Assembly: GCF_027853335.1 (NCBI RefSeq)
Contig: NZ_JAFEUS010000002.1
Location: forward strand, 1,534,514-1,598,513
DNA: 64,000 nt
From: Leucobacter sp. UCMA 4100
GTDB lineage: Bacteria > Actinomycetota > Actinomycetes > Actinomycetales > Microbacteriaceae
Direction of reading: 5' to 3'
Shown here one piece after another: positions 16,692-26,100 of the stretch. The notes below the pieces were generated by a model, which saw nothing but the letters and a program-made list of their open reading frames with translations, searched no databases and was not told the origin of the DNA. The first letter of the stretch is position 1. The number at the start of each line of letters is the position of its first letter. Made by a program: the position numbers and the translations under genes.

Positions 16692-17996
16692 ATGGGTGCA
16701 CGAAAGCAGAAGCCGCAGCGATATCAAGAGCCGCGTGAGAGTGCCGAGGCCAGGGGGCGCGCGAACGCGATCGTGTGGCGCGCGTGGCCGTTCATGGCCT
16801 GGGGGCTGCCCGTCGCGCTGTTCCTCGTGGGTTTGTTGCTCGGTACGGGTGGCTGGGAAATGGTCATCGTGATGCTCCTTTCGCCGGTTTTGCTGCCCGC
16901 TTTGGCGTTCACAGCCCTCCTGCCGCGCATCATCATGAAGCGCTCGGCCGGGCTGCGCTCATCGAAGACGCTCATCAGCGTGCTGCTCATCGTGCAGTGG
17001 TGGGGCACCGCGCTCTTCGCGCTGAGTGTGCGCGGCGTCGGTGACTCGGGCAGTACGGCATCGGTGCTCGGCTCAGTGTTCTTCAGTATTCGGGAGCCGC
17101 TCGAGCAATTGCTCATGGGGCTTGGCGTCGTCCTCGTTCTGGTGTCGTACCTGACGGTGCTCGTGCTCGCGGCGAACCTGCCGAAGCCACGTGATGGCGA
17201 ACCGGTCATCGAGCCAAGCCCGGTTGCGAGATCGCAGGGCCGATGGTCCATCGTGGGGGCAGCCGTGCTCGTTCCGGCGGTGCTCATCGGGGTGACCGTC
17301 GCTGGCGTCGGGGTGGGCGATGCGACGCACGATCGTGTCGCCGCCGAGCAGGAGCACCTGTGGAACGACATGCAAGAGCAACTCAGCTTCATGCGCGACG
17401 TCATTGCCGCCGACCCCTGGTATGTCTCGGGCGGCGGCGCCTTAGACGATGGCAAGGACGCCTACCGCATGAATATCGGGTGGATCCTCGAGCTTGATCT
17501 CGCTCCCGAAGAGGTCGCCGAGCGCGCGGTGAACGCGGCGGGCAGCTCGGGCTGGCAGCTTGAACGGCAGCCGGTGACCGAAATCGAGGCTCTTGACGCG
17601 GCCAACGCAGGCAGCGTTCCCGGCAGTCTGCAGCAATTTCTCGCGACGACCGACGACGGTTGCGAGATCATCGTCACGATCGACCAAGCGGTGAACGGTG
17701 AACAAACCGAGGAAGGCTCGGAGGCCCCGTCGGCAGAGCAGCCAAGCGATGCAACGACCGAGGCGAACGAATCAAGCGATGCGAACGCCGCAGCGACCCG
17801 CATCGCGCTCTCGATGACGAGCCCGCCGAAGCCGGTCGCGCGAGACCTGTGGATCGACTGGCGTGAGCGCGTTCCGAGCGAAGAGCAATCGGTCAATCTC
17901 GATCACCGCTCCGAGCAGCGTCATGGCCCCGCTCGTGCCTTCGACCCTGACGAGTGGCCGAGCCTCGCGAAGGTCAGCACGACCACGTTCTTCTAG
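16692..17996 (+). CDS. Membrane protein with extracytoplasmic C-terminal domain (paralogue of 38625-39800)
   Basis: 434 residues from the ATG at 16692; earlier in-frame codons overlap the repeat region. Four membrane segments in the first 150 residues, a fifth near 180-200, then a long extracytoplasmic part. The opening (WRAWPFMAWGLPVALFLVGL, VIVMLLSPVLLPALAF) aligns with the protein encoded at 38625-39800 (WRFWPWISWLLPVVLIAF, TIVMLYLSPVVLVAFG). The ends also match (FDPDEWPSLAKV versus FAADEWPELERV). The outer domain carries an acidic Ser/Glu-rich patch. Function unknown; the duplicated architecture suggests a lineage-specific membrane family. Confidence 0.65.
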   Translation: MGARKQKPQRYQEPRESAEARGRANAIVWRAWPFMAWGLPVALFLVGLLLGTGGWEMVIVMLLSPVLLPALAFTALLPRIIMKRSAGLRSSKTLISVLLIVQWWGTALFALSVRGVGDSGSTASVLGSVFFSIREPLEQLLMGLGVVLVLVSYLTVLVLAANLPKPRDGEPVIEPSPVARSQGRWSIVGAAVLVPAVLIGVTVAGVGVGDATHDRVAAEQEHLWNDMQEQLSFMRDVIAADPWYVSGGGALDDGKDAYRMNIGWILELDLAPEEVAERAVNAAGSSGWQLERQPVTEIEALDAANAGSVPGSLQQFLATTDDGCEIIVTIDQAVNGEQTEEGSEAPSAEQPSDATTEANESSDANAAATRIALSMTSPPKPVARDLWIDWRERVPSEEQSVNLDHRSEQRHGPARAFDPDEWPSLAKVSTTTFF

Positions 17997-18036
17997 CGCC
18001 GGCCGCCAGCTCGCGGGGCAGGAGTGTGCCTCGCAA

Positions 18037-18114
18037 GCATCGAAGACACCTTCGAAATTACACCGGTGTAATTTATCCACAGCATCGATTGTGGATAAGT
18101 TGATAACTTTCGTC
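18037..18114. repeat. Repeat family B, copy 1: palindrome plus inverted pair of DnaA boxes
   Basis: In order: an imperfect TCGAAG...CTTCGA inverted pair (18041-18054 region), a perfect 20-bp palindrome at 18055-18074 (AAATTACACCGGTGTAATTT), the perfect DnaA-box 9-mer TTATCCACA at 18073-18081, an 8-bp spacer, its inverse TGTGGATAA at 18090-18098, then GTTGATAAC. It is intergenic, 87 bp before the S66 peptidase gene. The same array recurs at 21581-21659. Confidence 0.8.
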
Positions 18115-18200
18115 CGGGCCAACCGGCGATCCGCACGAGGGGCCTGGTCGCGCGTGCGATGGTTGACCGCACGCGAGCGGTTTCAGTACGCTTTTGTTGC

Positions 18201-19247
18201 ATGAATATGCGAGTGCACGCGCCTAAACTTCAGCCCGGCGACAAGGTTGCGGTGCTCTCGCCCGCGTTCGCGGCACCGGCTATCGGCCCCGCGGTGCACG
18301 AGCAGGCGATGCGCCGGCTCGCCGAACTCACGGGGCTCATTCCCGTCGAATACCCGACCACGCGCAAGCTCGGTGCCACCGCCGAAGAGCGGGCCGCCGA
18401 CGTCAACGCCGCGTTCGCCGACCCAGAGATTCGCGCGATTCTCGCGACGGTCGGCGGGAGCGACCAGATCACGGTCATCAGGCACCTCGATCCGGAGCTT
18501 GCGCGAGCCGATCCGAAGCCCTTTCTCGGCTACAGCGACAACACGAACCTGCTCAACTGGCTGTGGTCGCACGGCGTCGCAGGATTTTACGGCGGATCGA
18601 CGCAGGTGCATCTCGGCGCAGGCCCCGCGGTCGACCCCGAGCATCTCGCGGCGCTCACCGCTGCCCTCTTCACGGGAGAGCGGCTCGAGCTGACCGAGCC
18701 CGGCGAGTCAGAAGACTACGGCAGGGAGTGGAGTGACGTGCTCGCGACGAGCGAGGGAGGGCTGCGCGAGGCGACTGAACCGTGGGTGTGGGCTGGCCCC
18801 GAGAAGGTCGCTACGGGGCCGACGTGGGGCGGCTGCCTCGAGGTGATCGACCAACTGGCAATCGCTGATCGTTTGCCGAGCACCGAGGCGCTTGAGCGCA
18901 CGATCTTGCTCCTGGAGACGAGCGAAGAGATGCCTGAGCCGGGGCAGGTGCGGTATTGGGTGCGCGCGCTGGGTGAACGCGGGCTGCTCGGTGCGGTTGC
19001 AGGGGTCGCGGTAGCGAGGACCCCGGGCAGTGCACTGGGCCGGCCCCTGCCAGACGCGACGGCGCGTGCGAAGCGTAGGGCCGATCAGCGTGACGTGATG
19101 CTTGAAGAGATTGGCGCCTACAACCCCGACGCTGTGGTGTGTATCGGCCCGCCGTTTGGCCACACGAAGCCGCAGTGGATCGTGCCGTACGGCGGCGAGA
19201 TGACGCTCGATGGTGTGGCTCGGCGCGTGTTCGCCGACTACGCCTAA
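18201..19247 (+). CDS. S66-family peptidase (LD-carboxypeptidase / MccF-like)
   Basis: 348 residues from the ATG at 18201, where homology begins (LQPGDKVAVLSPAFA). The S66 catalytic triad is visible: nucleophile S112 in FLGYSDNTNLL, a Glu in LLLETSEEMPEP, and a His in IGPPFGHTKPQWIVPYGG. LD-carboxypeptidases trim the terminal D-Ala from muropeptide tetrapeptides in wall recycling. MccF-type members instead cleave microcin C-like aminoacyl nucleotides to give immunity. The length and the S-D-N-T-N pattern fit the MccF-like branch. No signal peptide, so it is cytoplasmic. It stands alone between unrelated genes. Confidence 0.88.
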   Translation: MNMRVHAPKLQPGDKVAVLSPAFAAPAIGPAVHEQAMRRLAELTGLIPVEYPTTRKLGATAEERAADVNAAFADPEIRAILATVGGSDQITVIRHLDPELARADPKPFLGYSDNTNLLNWLWSHGVAGFYGGSTQVHLGAGPAVDPEHLAALTAALFTGERLELTEPGESEDYGREWSDVLATSEGGLREATEPWVWAGPEKVATGPTWGGCLEVIDQLAIADRLPSTEALERTILLLETSEEMPEPGQVRYWVRALGERGLLGAVAGVAVARTPGSALGRPLPDATARAKRRADQRDVMLEEIGAYNPDAVVCIGPPFGHTKPQWIVPYGGEMTLDGVARRVFADYA

Positions 19248-19423
19248 CCGGTGGGGCGGCCGAGACGTTTGCTCCTCGGGGCGAGCTGAGAAGAACCGCC
19301 CGGAGTGCGCATGAGCGACACCAAAACCCTGTTGAGCCTAGCCCGAAAACAGTAGGCTAAAGGCGTCAAAAAGGTGTGACGTGCGATGCGTTACACCGTC
19401 TCAAGAAGCGGGGGATACGCACG

Positions 19424-20161
19424 GTGTTTGAAGACTTTATTCGCGGCGAAGAGGGCGGTCTTGCGATCGACTGGACCCAGATGCCCACGTACAACACGAT
19501 CATGGCGGTTGCCGCTGGTGCGGGCCTCATCTTTATGGTCATGCTCGGCCGCGCGCTTGTGCGCGATGAGCGGTTTAAGCCAGAGGGCTGGGCGCTCGGC
19601 GCGGGCGTGCTCGGCTTTATTCTCACGGCGACCGGTCTGCACATGACGCTGACCTGGCCGTTTGCGCTCTACTTCCCGTTCGACAACATTGTGTTCGGCG
19701 AGCCGAGCCTCGCGTTCGGTGTGCTGCTGCTCGGTGCCGCGTTCTACCTCTGGAAGCGTGGCGACCAGATCACCGCGGCGAAGGATCGCGCCGCAGAGGC
19801 AGCGAGCGTCGCGAAGCCGCTCGGCATCTTTGTCGTTGGCATGGGCCTCGCGCTCTTTGGCATTGCGGCCGCCGGCATGATCTACCAGCTGTTTGCGGCC
19901 CCAGCGCAGGAGCCCATCTCAGGGTTCTTCGCCGACTACCCAATGCTCGAGGCGACGTTCATGTCGGCGCTCTTCGTGCTCGTCGGGCTCGGTGCCGTAC
20001 TCTTCCCGCTCAGCCTGCGTACGCTCTCGTCGACGGGCGAGCAGTCGAAAATCACGAGCACGGTGGGCATTGTGTGGCTCGTTTCGGGCATCATTTTCCT
20101 GCTTTTCGGTGCTCTGAACTTCTACACGCACATCGGTCTCATCATCAATACGATGGGCTAG
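19424..20161 (+). CDS. DUF981-family membrane protein
   Basis: 245 residues from a GTG at 19424 (VFEDFIRGEEGG); an upstream ATG at 19376 is also in frame but lies in promoter-like DNA (TTGAGC ... TAGGCT at 19332-19358). About seven membrane segments. The motifs PTYNTIMAVAAG, TGLHMTLTWPF, PFDNIVFGEPSLAFG and the C-terminal ALNFYTHIGLIIN are characteristic of DUF981, a family without an assigned function. The conserved His residues within or near membrane segments suggest cofactor or metal binding, which is speculation. It is followed after 76 bp by an acyl-CoA dehydrogenase. Confidence 0.75.
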   Translation: MFEDFIRGEEGGLAIDWTQMPTYNTIMAVAAGAGLIFMVMLGRALVRDERFKPEGWALGAGVLGFILTATGLHMTLTWPFALYFPFDNIVFGEPSLAFGVLLLGAAFYLWKRGDQITAAKDRAAEAASVAKPLGIFVVGMGLALFGIAAAGMIYQLFAAPAQEPISGFFADYPMLEATFMSALFVLVGLGAVLFPLSLRTLSSTGEQSKITSTVGIVWLVSGIIFLLFGALNFYTHIGLIINTMG

Positions 20162-20237
20162 TGTTGACATCGTTCAACGGCTCATCGCAAGAACACCATG
20201 GCATCTCTGCCCATACTGACGGTTAAGGAAGACACAT

Positions 20238-21419
20238 ATGGCTAGCAAGGTCCCTTTCTCATGGAGCGATCCGCTGCACCTCGACGAGCAGCTCACTGAA
20301 GACGAGCGTATGATCCGCGATGCCGCGCATCAGTATGCTCAGGAGAAGCTTGCGCCGCGGGTGACCGAGGCCTTTCGTACCGAGTACACCGACCCGAGCA
20401 TCTTTAAAGAGATGGGCGAGATGGGGCTGCTCGGCGTCACGATTCCCGAGGAGTACGGCGGCAGTGGTCTCAACTACGTGAGCTACGGTCTCGTGGCGCG
20501 CGAGGTTGAGCGTGTCGATTCGGGCTTCAGGTCGATGATGAGCGTGCAGAGTTCGCTCGTGATGGTGCCCATCAACGAGTTCGGCTCTGAGGCGACGAAG
20601 CAGAAGTACCTGCCTGGCCTTGCGAGCGGCGAGCTCATCGGCTGCTTCGGCCTCACCGAGCCCGACCACGGTTCAGACCCGGGGTCGATGGCGAGCCGTG
20701 CGAAGAAGGTCGACGGTGGGTACGAGCTCACCGGAGCGAAAATGTGGATCACCAACAGTCCCTTCGCCGACGTGTTTGTCGTGTGGGCGAAAGATGAAGC
20801 GGGCGATATTCGCGGCTTCGTGCTCGAGAAGGGCTGGGAGGGTCTCAGCGCTCCCGCGATCAAGGGCAAGGTTGGCCTGCGCGCCTCGGTGACGGGTGAG
20901 ATCGTGATGGATCGCGTCTTCTGCCCCGACGAGAACGTCTTTCCTGACGTGCGCGGCCTTCGTGGCCCCTTCACCTGCCTGAACTCGGCACGCTACGGCA
21001 TCAGCTGGGGCGCGCTCGGTGCAGCCGAGGACTGCTGGCACACCGCGCGTCAGTACACGCTCGATCGTCACCAGTTCGGTCGGCCACTCGCGGCGAACCA
21101 GCTTATTCAGAAGAAGCTCGCCGATATGCAAACCGAGATCACGCTCGGCCTGCAGGGCAGCCTGCGTCTTGGCCGCATGAAAGACGAGGGCACCGCCGCG
21201 GTCGAGATCACCTCGATCATGAAGCGCAACAACGCGGGCAAGGCGCTCGATGTCGCCCGCCAGGCGCGCGACATGCTCGGCGGCAACGGCATCAGCGATG
21301 AGTACGGTATTGCGCGCCACCTCGTGAACCTCGAGGTCGTCAACACGTACGAGGGCACCCACGACGTGCACGCGCTCATTCTGGGCCGCGCGCAGACGGG
21401 CATCGCCGCTTTCTCGTAG
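20238..21419 (+). CDS. gcdH: Glutaryl-CoA dehydrogenase
   Basis: 393 residues of the acyl-CoA dehydrogenase fold. Features closest to Gcd[16 protein letters not shown] (FAD/substrate region), [48 protein letters not shown], and [18 protein letters not shown] with the catalytic base near E372. GcdH oxidatively decarboxylates glutaryl-CoA to crotonyl-CoA with FAD in lysine and tryptophan breakdown, passing electrons to ETF. GAAGAC precedes the ATG at modest distance. Monocistronic here, ended by a strong terminator; no other lysine-degradation gene is adjacent. Confidence 0.9.
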   Translation: MASKVPFSWSDPLHLDEQLTEDERMIRDAAHQYAQEKLAPRVTEAFRTEYTDPSIFKEMGEMGLLGVTIPEEYGGSGLNYVSYGLVAREVERVDSGFRSMMSVQSSLVMVPINEFGSEATKQKYLPGLASGELIGCFGLTEPDHGSDPGSMASRAKKVDGGYELTGAKMWITNSPFADVFVVWAKDEAGDIRGFVLEKGWEGLSAPAIKGKVGLRASVTGEIVMDRVFCPDENVFPDVRGLRGPFTCLNSARYGISWGALGAAEDCWHTARQYTLDRHQFGRPLAANQLIQKKLADMQTEITLGLQGSLRLGRMKDEGTAAVEITSIMKRNNAGKALDVARQARDMLGGNGISDEYGIARHLVNLEVVNTYEGTHDVHALILGRAQTGIAAFS

Positions 21420-21451
21420 GCCATGCGTTCGGGGCCACGGCCTTCTCGCTG

Positions 21452-21490
21452 CACCCGCCTTCGCCGCTTTCGCGGCGGGGCGGGTGTTTT
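21452..21490 (+). terminator. Rho-independent terminator after gcdH
   Basis: Outer arms CACCCGCC (21452-21459) and GGCGGGTG (21479-21486), inner arms CGCCGC / GCGGCG, followed by TTTT. Classic stem plus T-run, 32 bp after the stop. Confidence 0.85.
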
Positions 21491-21580
21491 GCTCTCTGCC
21501 CGTTGCAATCACTGTGAATAACCGTGTGGATGCCCTGTGCATGGAGTTTTCGGGTCGTTAGCAAAAATATGCCCTGATCA

Positions 21581-21659
21581 GCATCGAAGATACCTTCGAG
21601 AATTACACAGGTGTAATTTATCCACATGTACGCCTGTGGATAAGTTGATAACTCTCGTC
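21581..21659. repeat. Repeat family B, copy 2: palindrome plus inverted pair of DnaA boxes
   Basis: Same order as the copy at 18037: TCGAAG/CTTCGA pair, AATTACACAGGTGTAATT (21601-21618, one mismatch), TTATCCACA (21618-21626), an 8-bp spacer of different sequence, TGTGGATAA (21635-21643), GTTGATAAC. It lies in the 386-bp gap between gcdH and the zinc dehydrogenase. The remaining bases of that gap, apart from the terminator, show nothing recognisable. Confidence 0.8.
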
Positions 21660-21805
21660 GGCCCCGCGACTGCTGAGCAGGCTCCCAAGCTGCCGCGATA
21701 CGGTTGTGGGGTAAGCAAGATATCCGGCGAAGCCCAGCGCTCGCGGAATCGACACAGCTGCCGTTTCGCCGGTTCTCACCAGTCAGACTGAGAAGGAGCC
21801 ATGCC

Positions 21806-22882
21806 ATGAAGGCGGTTATGTATTACGGCAAAGACGACGTGCGCGTCGAAGATATTGCTGAGCCGGGCGCCCCGGCCGCGGGTGAGGTGAAAGTTAAGGT
21901 TGCCTGGGCCGGTATTTGCGGTAGCGACCTGCACCTCTACAGCGCTGGCCCCTCGTACCCGACGACGCCAACGGCCGAGAAGGCCCACCCGCGCACGGGC
22001 GAGAAGCTGCCCATCGTGCTGGGTCACGAGTTCTCGGGTACCGTCGCCGAGGTTGGCGAGGGCGTGACCGGCTTGTCGGTTGGCGACGCCGTCGCGATCA
22101 AAGCGGTGGATCCCTGCGGCAAGTGCCCCGCCTGCAACGTCGGCCTCACGAACATTTGCCGTAATGCCCGCGGCTTTGGTCTGTCGGGTGGCGGCGGTGG
22201 CCTGAGCGAGTACGTGAACGTTCCCGAGGGCAACGCCTTTCAGGTCGGCGATTTGCCGCTCGACCAGGCGGCAATGATCGAGCCGCTCGCGGTCACGACG
22301 AGGGGCGTTCGCAAGTCGGGCGCTAAGGCTGGCGACATTGTGCTCGTCGGCGGCGCAGGCCCGATCGGCGTGCTCACGGCTGCCGTCTTGAAGGCCAAGG
22401 GGGCCCGCGTGATCATCAGCGAGCCCAACGAGGCCCGCCGCAACGCCGCAATGGAAAATGCCGTCGCGCATCGCGGGGTCGATCCGCTGAATGATGACCT
22501 GCATGCGATCATCGCTGAGGAGACCGACGGCAACGGTGTCGACGTTGCGATTGATTGCGCCGGCGTGGTTCCCGTGACGCACGACCTCATCAAGACGATT
22601 CGCCCCGGCGGCCACCTGCAGATCATCGCGATTCCGAGCAAACCACTCGACCTCAACGTGCAGGCCGAGATGCACCTCACCGAGATCTCGTACTCGGGTA
22701 TGTTCGGCTACGTCGATGAGGATTACCACGATGCGATCGCCATGGCGCGCAGCGAAGACCTCGATCTGGCACCCTTCATCTCGAAGAAGATTCGTCCCGA
22801 AGAGATTGTCGAAGAGGGCCTCGCGGTGCTCATGGATCGCGAGAACACGGCGGTCAAGATTCTCGTCGACCCGACGGCGTAA
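21806..22882 (+). CDS. Zinc-dependent medium-chain dehydrogenase (butanediol/sorbitol dehydrogenase-like)
   Basis: 358 residues from the ATG at 21806, fixed by AGAAGGAG 9 nt upstream; a longer frame to 21704 is excluded. Catalytic zinc ligands C38, H74/E75 (GHEF) and E159 region; structural zinc cysteines C104, C107, C110, C118. The Rossmann motif GGAGPIG is at 182-188, and the acidic residue at the end of the second strand (IISEPNEARR) indicates NAD(H). Overall pattern is closest to (R,R)-2,3-butanediol dehydrogenase, which interconverts butanediol and acetoin. Sorbitol or threonine dehydrogenase relatives cannot be excluded. Single gene with its own terminator. Confidence 0.8.
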   Translation: MKAVMYYGKDDVRVEDIAEPGAPAAGEVKVKVAWAGICGSDLHLYSAGPSYPTTPTAEKAHPRTGEKLPIVLGHEFSGTVAEVGEGVTGLSVGDAVAIKAVDPCGKCPACNVGLTNICRNARGFGLSGGGGGLSEYVNVPEGNAFQVGDLPLDQAAMIEPLAVTTRGVRKSGAKAGDIVLVGGAGPIGVLTAAVLKAKGARVIISEPNEARRNAAMENAVAHRGVDPLNDDLHAIIAEETDGNGVDVAIDCAGVVPVTHDLIKTIRPGGHLQIIAIPSKPLDLNVQAEMHLTEISYSGMFGYVDEDYHDAIAMARSEDLDLAPFISKKIRPEEIVEEGLAVLMDRENTAVKILVDPTA

Positions 22883-22912
22883 CCTCCGGGGCCGGTGAAG
22901 GCCCTTCACAAT

Positions 22913-22963
22913 CGGCGTCTTTCGCCCCAGCGCTCCGAACGAGCGTCTCGGCGAAAGACGCCG
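22913..22963 (+). terminator. Terminator after the zinc dehydrogenase
   Basis: Perfect 14-bp arms (CGGCGTCTTTCGCC at 22913-22926 and its complement at 22950-22963), followed by TTTATGTGTTTTT. Confidence 0.85.
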
Positions 22964-23082
22964 TTTATGTGTTTTTGCGGGGTCTCTCCTGATCTGCGTT
23001 TGGGCTGAAGAACAGCGTCTTGAGAACACTCTTCAAAAAAGTTTTTCGAACCGCGTCACATTCTCACGCGTTCTCCCTCTGT

Positions 23083-23118
23083 ATCTGTGTAAGGCAAGAA
23101 AACGCCTTGTGTACAGAT
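23083..23118 (+). promoter_or_regulatory. 5'-UTR hairpin abutting the pilus tip gene RBS
   Basis: Two-part stem ATCTGT(23083-23088)/ACAGAT(23113-23118) and AAGGC(23091-23095)/GCCTT(23104-23108), ending 3 nt before the GAAGGGG SD of the pilin-like gene. Upstream, a run of A6 followed by G and T5 lies at about 23035-23046. A translation-modulating hairpin is possible but untested. Confidence 0.4.
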
Positions 23119-23131
23119 GTGAAGGGGAACA

Positions 23132-26100
23132 GTGTCTACTACACAACGACAGAGCATGAAGCTGTCACGAAGGGTCGCAGCATTTGGGGCCATGCTGCTG
23201 AGCACCCTGGTGATTTTTTCGGGCATCAATATGCCCGCTTTCGCTGCCGACAATGACCTGTCGGTATCGATTCGCCCGCTGAGCACCGAGGTGACCTCGG
23301 GCGAAAATGTTTCGTTTGAAATCCAGTGGCAGTGCGGTAGCACGAACGGTGGCGGTTGCCAGGGGGCGCAGCTTGAAGTCCCTCTGCCAACCACCGCGCC
23401 TGATGACCTATCCCTCAGCGTTGAGGCATTTTCGCAGGTGATCTACGGCAAGCCCCCGGTCAGTTACCCCGCTGAAATCACTGGTCAGGGTGCCGATCGA
23501 AAGATCGTTTGGCACTTTCCCGCTTCGATGGCTGGTTCAAACAGCGGCGCTGTCACGTTCATGCTGAAAACCGATAACTACATCACTCCAAACGGGTCAA
23601 CGATCACCCCAGAGGTGACGTTCTCGCTTGACAATGGGGCTCGACAGACGGCTGCGACCTCGGCTCCCGCTACGGTTCTTTCGGAAGCAAGCCTCAAAGT
23701 CGACAAAGTGAAAATCTCTCCAGCGGAAGACCCTTACGTGGGAAGCGATGTGACGTATCAAGTGCGTGCAGGCTATGAATTCCAGTGGGACCATGCGGGC
23801 GAGTACACGTTCTACGCAAACATGTGTGCACAGCCAGGACTGTGGGCGTTGAAAAATCCCACCGTCGTTGACCAGCTGCCGCCGGGAACCGTGTTTACTT
23901 CTGCAACACATGGTGGTGTGTATGATGCCGCTACTCACACCGTGACGTGGGCTTTGAAGGACAGCATCAAAGTCAATTCAGATGGGGTTCCAGAGTGCGA
24001 TTCTACAAGCTTCGGCCAGGACCTGTTAGTCACCGTGAACTATCCCGAAGCCGCGTTCACTGATGCTGCAAATAATCACGCCCTTCAGACGAATAATGTT
24101 TCTGTGACCGCAGAGCCTTGGCTTCGCCCAGACGAGCCCCTTGAAGCTGTGGCAAAGGCAGAGCACTACGTGCGTATCGGGAGTCAAGGCGAATTCACGG
24201 TACAAAAGGGCGTTTCATATGCTGCCTCGAATCAACGATCGCGACAATTCTGGCGTGGGGCTCAATCGAGCGGTGGCGACTGGCTGCGCGGTTACTTGCA
24301 CAGCTACAGCATTGAGGGCACGGGCAATGCTCAAGGCAAATGGTCATTGGTCGATATGCTCCCGTGCGGGTGGACCTCACCAGAGAACACTGACGAAACC
24401 GACTGTGCGACCCCCGCATACAAGGACATTTCGTTTGGCGCCAACGGCAGTATGTCTAAGCTCGAGGTGCACTGGAAAACAAACCTCGGCAACACCGGCG
24501 TGTGTGTGATTCCCGAAGGGCATACGGTCGGTGATGCTTCAATGAGGTTGTGCGAAGGCCTCACTGAGGGGCAAGCGATAGCCATGGATGACGGTGAGTG
24601 GATCACCAAGTTTTGGCTAGACCAAAACCCCATGAAGGGTGGCACCAATGGCAGGCTCTTGCTGTTCGGGTCGGTAAGCCGAGACATTCCGATCGACAAC
24701 ACCCAGGCCGTTGAAGACAAGGTGTACGAGCCTCACTTTCTCACCACGGGAGAAGCGGCGAACACTCCGGTCAAAGGCGTGACCCCCGCGAAAGATCACC
24801 CCCTGTGGGTCACCGTCGAGAACTGCACTGCCGACAATACGGTGACCTGGAACGGTGGCTCGATGAGCACCAACGGTGCCGTCGTTGACTCGAACCACGA
24901 GGGTCGCTGTGGGTACACCCGTATCGTGCGCGATCCGCTGAATATTTATGCGGTTAAGCGGGTGTATAACCCCGAGCTTGCTCACAATGACAACGATAAA
25001 AATAAGCAGGGGCTTGCTAAGCCGGGGCAGAAGCTTCGTGTTGAAGTTGTGACGCAGAGGGATACGTTAGGACCGACCGCTCCAGAAGATTACGTGGGCA
25101 CGTTCAACCCGACGGTTACCGACATTCTTCCCGAGAACCTCGTGTTCGACCCCAATGACCCAGAGCACCCGGTCTATCTTGAGCTTCGCGGCGGTGAGGG
25201 CTCGCTTGCCCAAAAGCTTGGGGAGCCGAGACTGACGGTGAGCGAAGTGACGATTGACGGCAAAACTCGCACCAAGATTGTCGTTGACTTTCCCGAGGCA
25301 ACCGACCTTGCAAAGTTATCGATGAACGATGAAATTTCGGTAGGGTTTGACGTTCGCGTGAAAGAGAACACTCCAGCGCGGGACTATGACAACTTCATGC
25401 TCGTACAAGCCGAAGAAGCTGCCACGAGCTACCTCGTTTGTGCGTCACCCGGAAGCTACGCCGACCCGAAACAGCTGAACGGCGAGACGACGTGGAGTGA
25501 CCTCGACTTCAGCGGCGGGGTTCAAGGTCCAGATGCTGATACCGGATGCCGCACCAAGAAGCCGTACACGGTTGAAGAGGGCCCCGGCATGAACGCTGAA
25601 AAAGAAGTGAAGGGCAGCCGAGACGACGACTTCGTTGGTTCACCGCTCATTGGTTCGACCGATAAAGCAGGTGAAGCGGTCTACCGAATTCCCGTGAAGA
25701 ACATTGGCAACGTTGATACGAAGAACGTTATCGTCTACGACATGCTTCCTCGCGTTGGTGACAACGGTGTGAAGCCAGGAGCAGACGCCCGCGACTCGAC
25801 CTTTGATGTTTTCATGACTGGAGCCGTGACCGGACTTCCCGCTGGGGCTGTAGTGCAATACTCACAAGCGGCAGAGCCCTGCCGCGGAGAACTCGCCGAT
25901 AAGGGGGGCAAAGCACGAGCGGCTGCCCCAGCAGGGTGCGTTGACGACTGGTCAACCGCTGCGCCGGCTGACTGGAGTGCCGTAACAGCAATTCGCATCG
26001 ACTTTGGCGCCATGGTGTGGAAACCGGGCGATACCTACACGGGCACCTTCCCGGCGATTGCTGGCGATGGTGACCTCACGGGAATTGCGTGGAACAACGT

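Noticed and set aside
18037-21659. Replication origin because of DnaA boxes
   Set aside because: Only two boxes per array, no AT-rich unwinding element, and no dnaA, dnaN or parAB genes in the surroundings.
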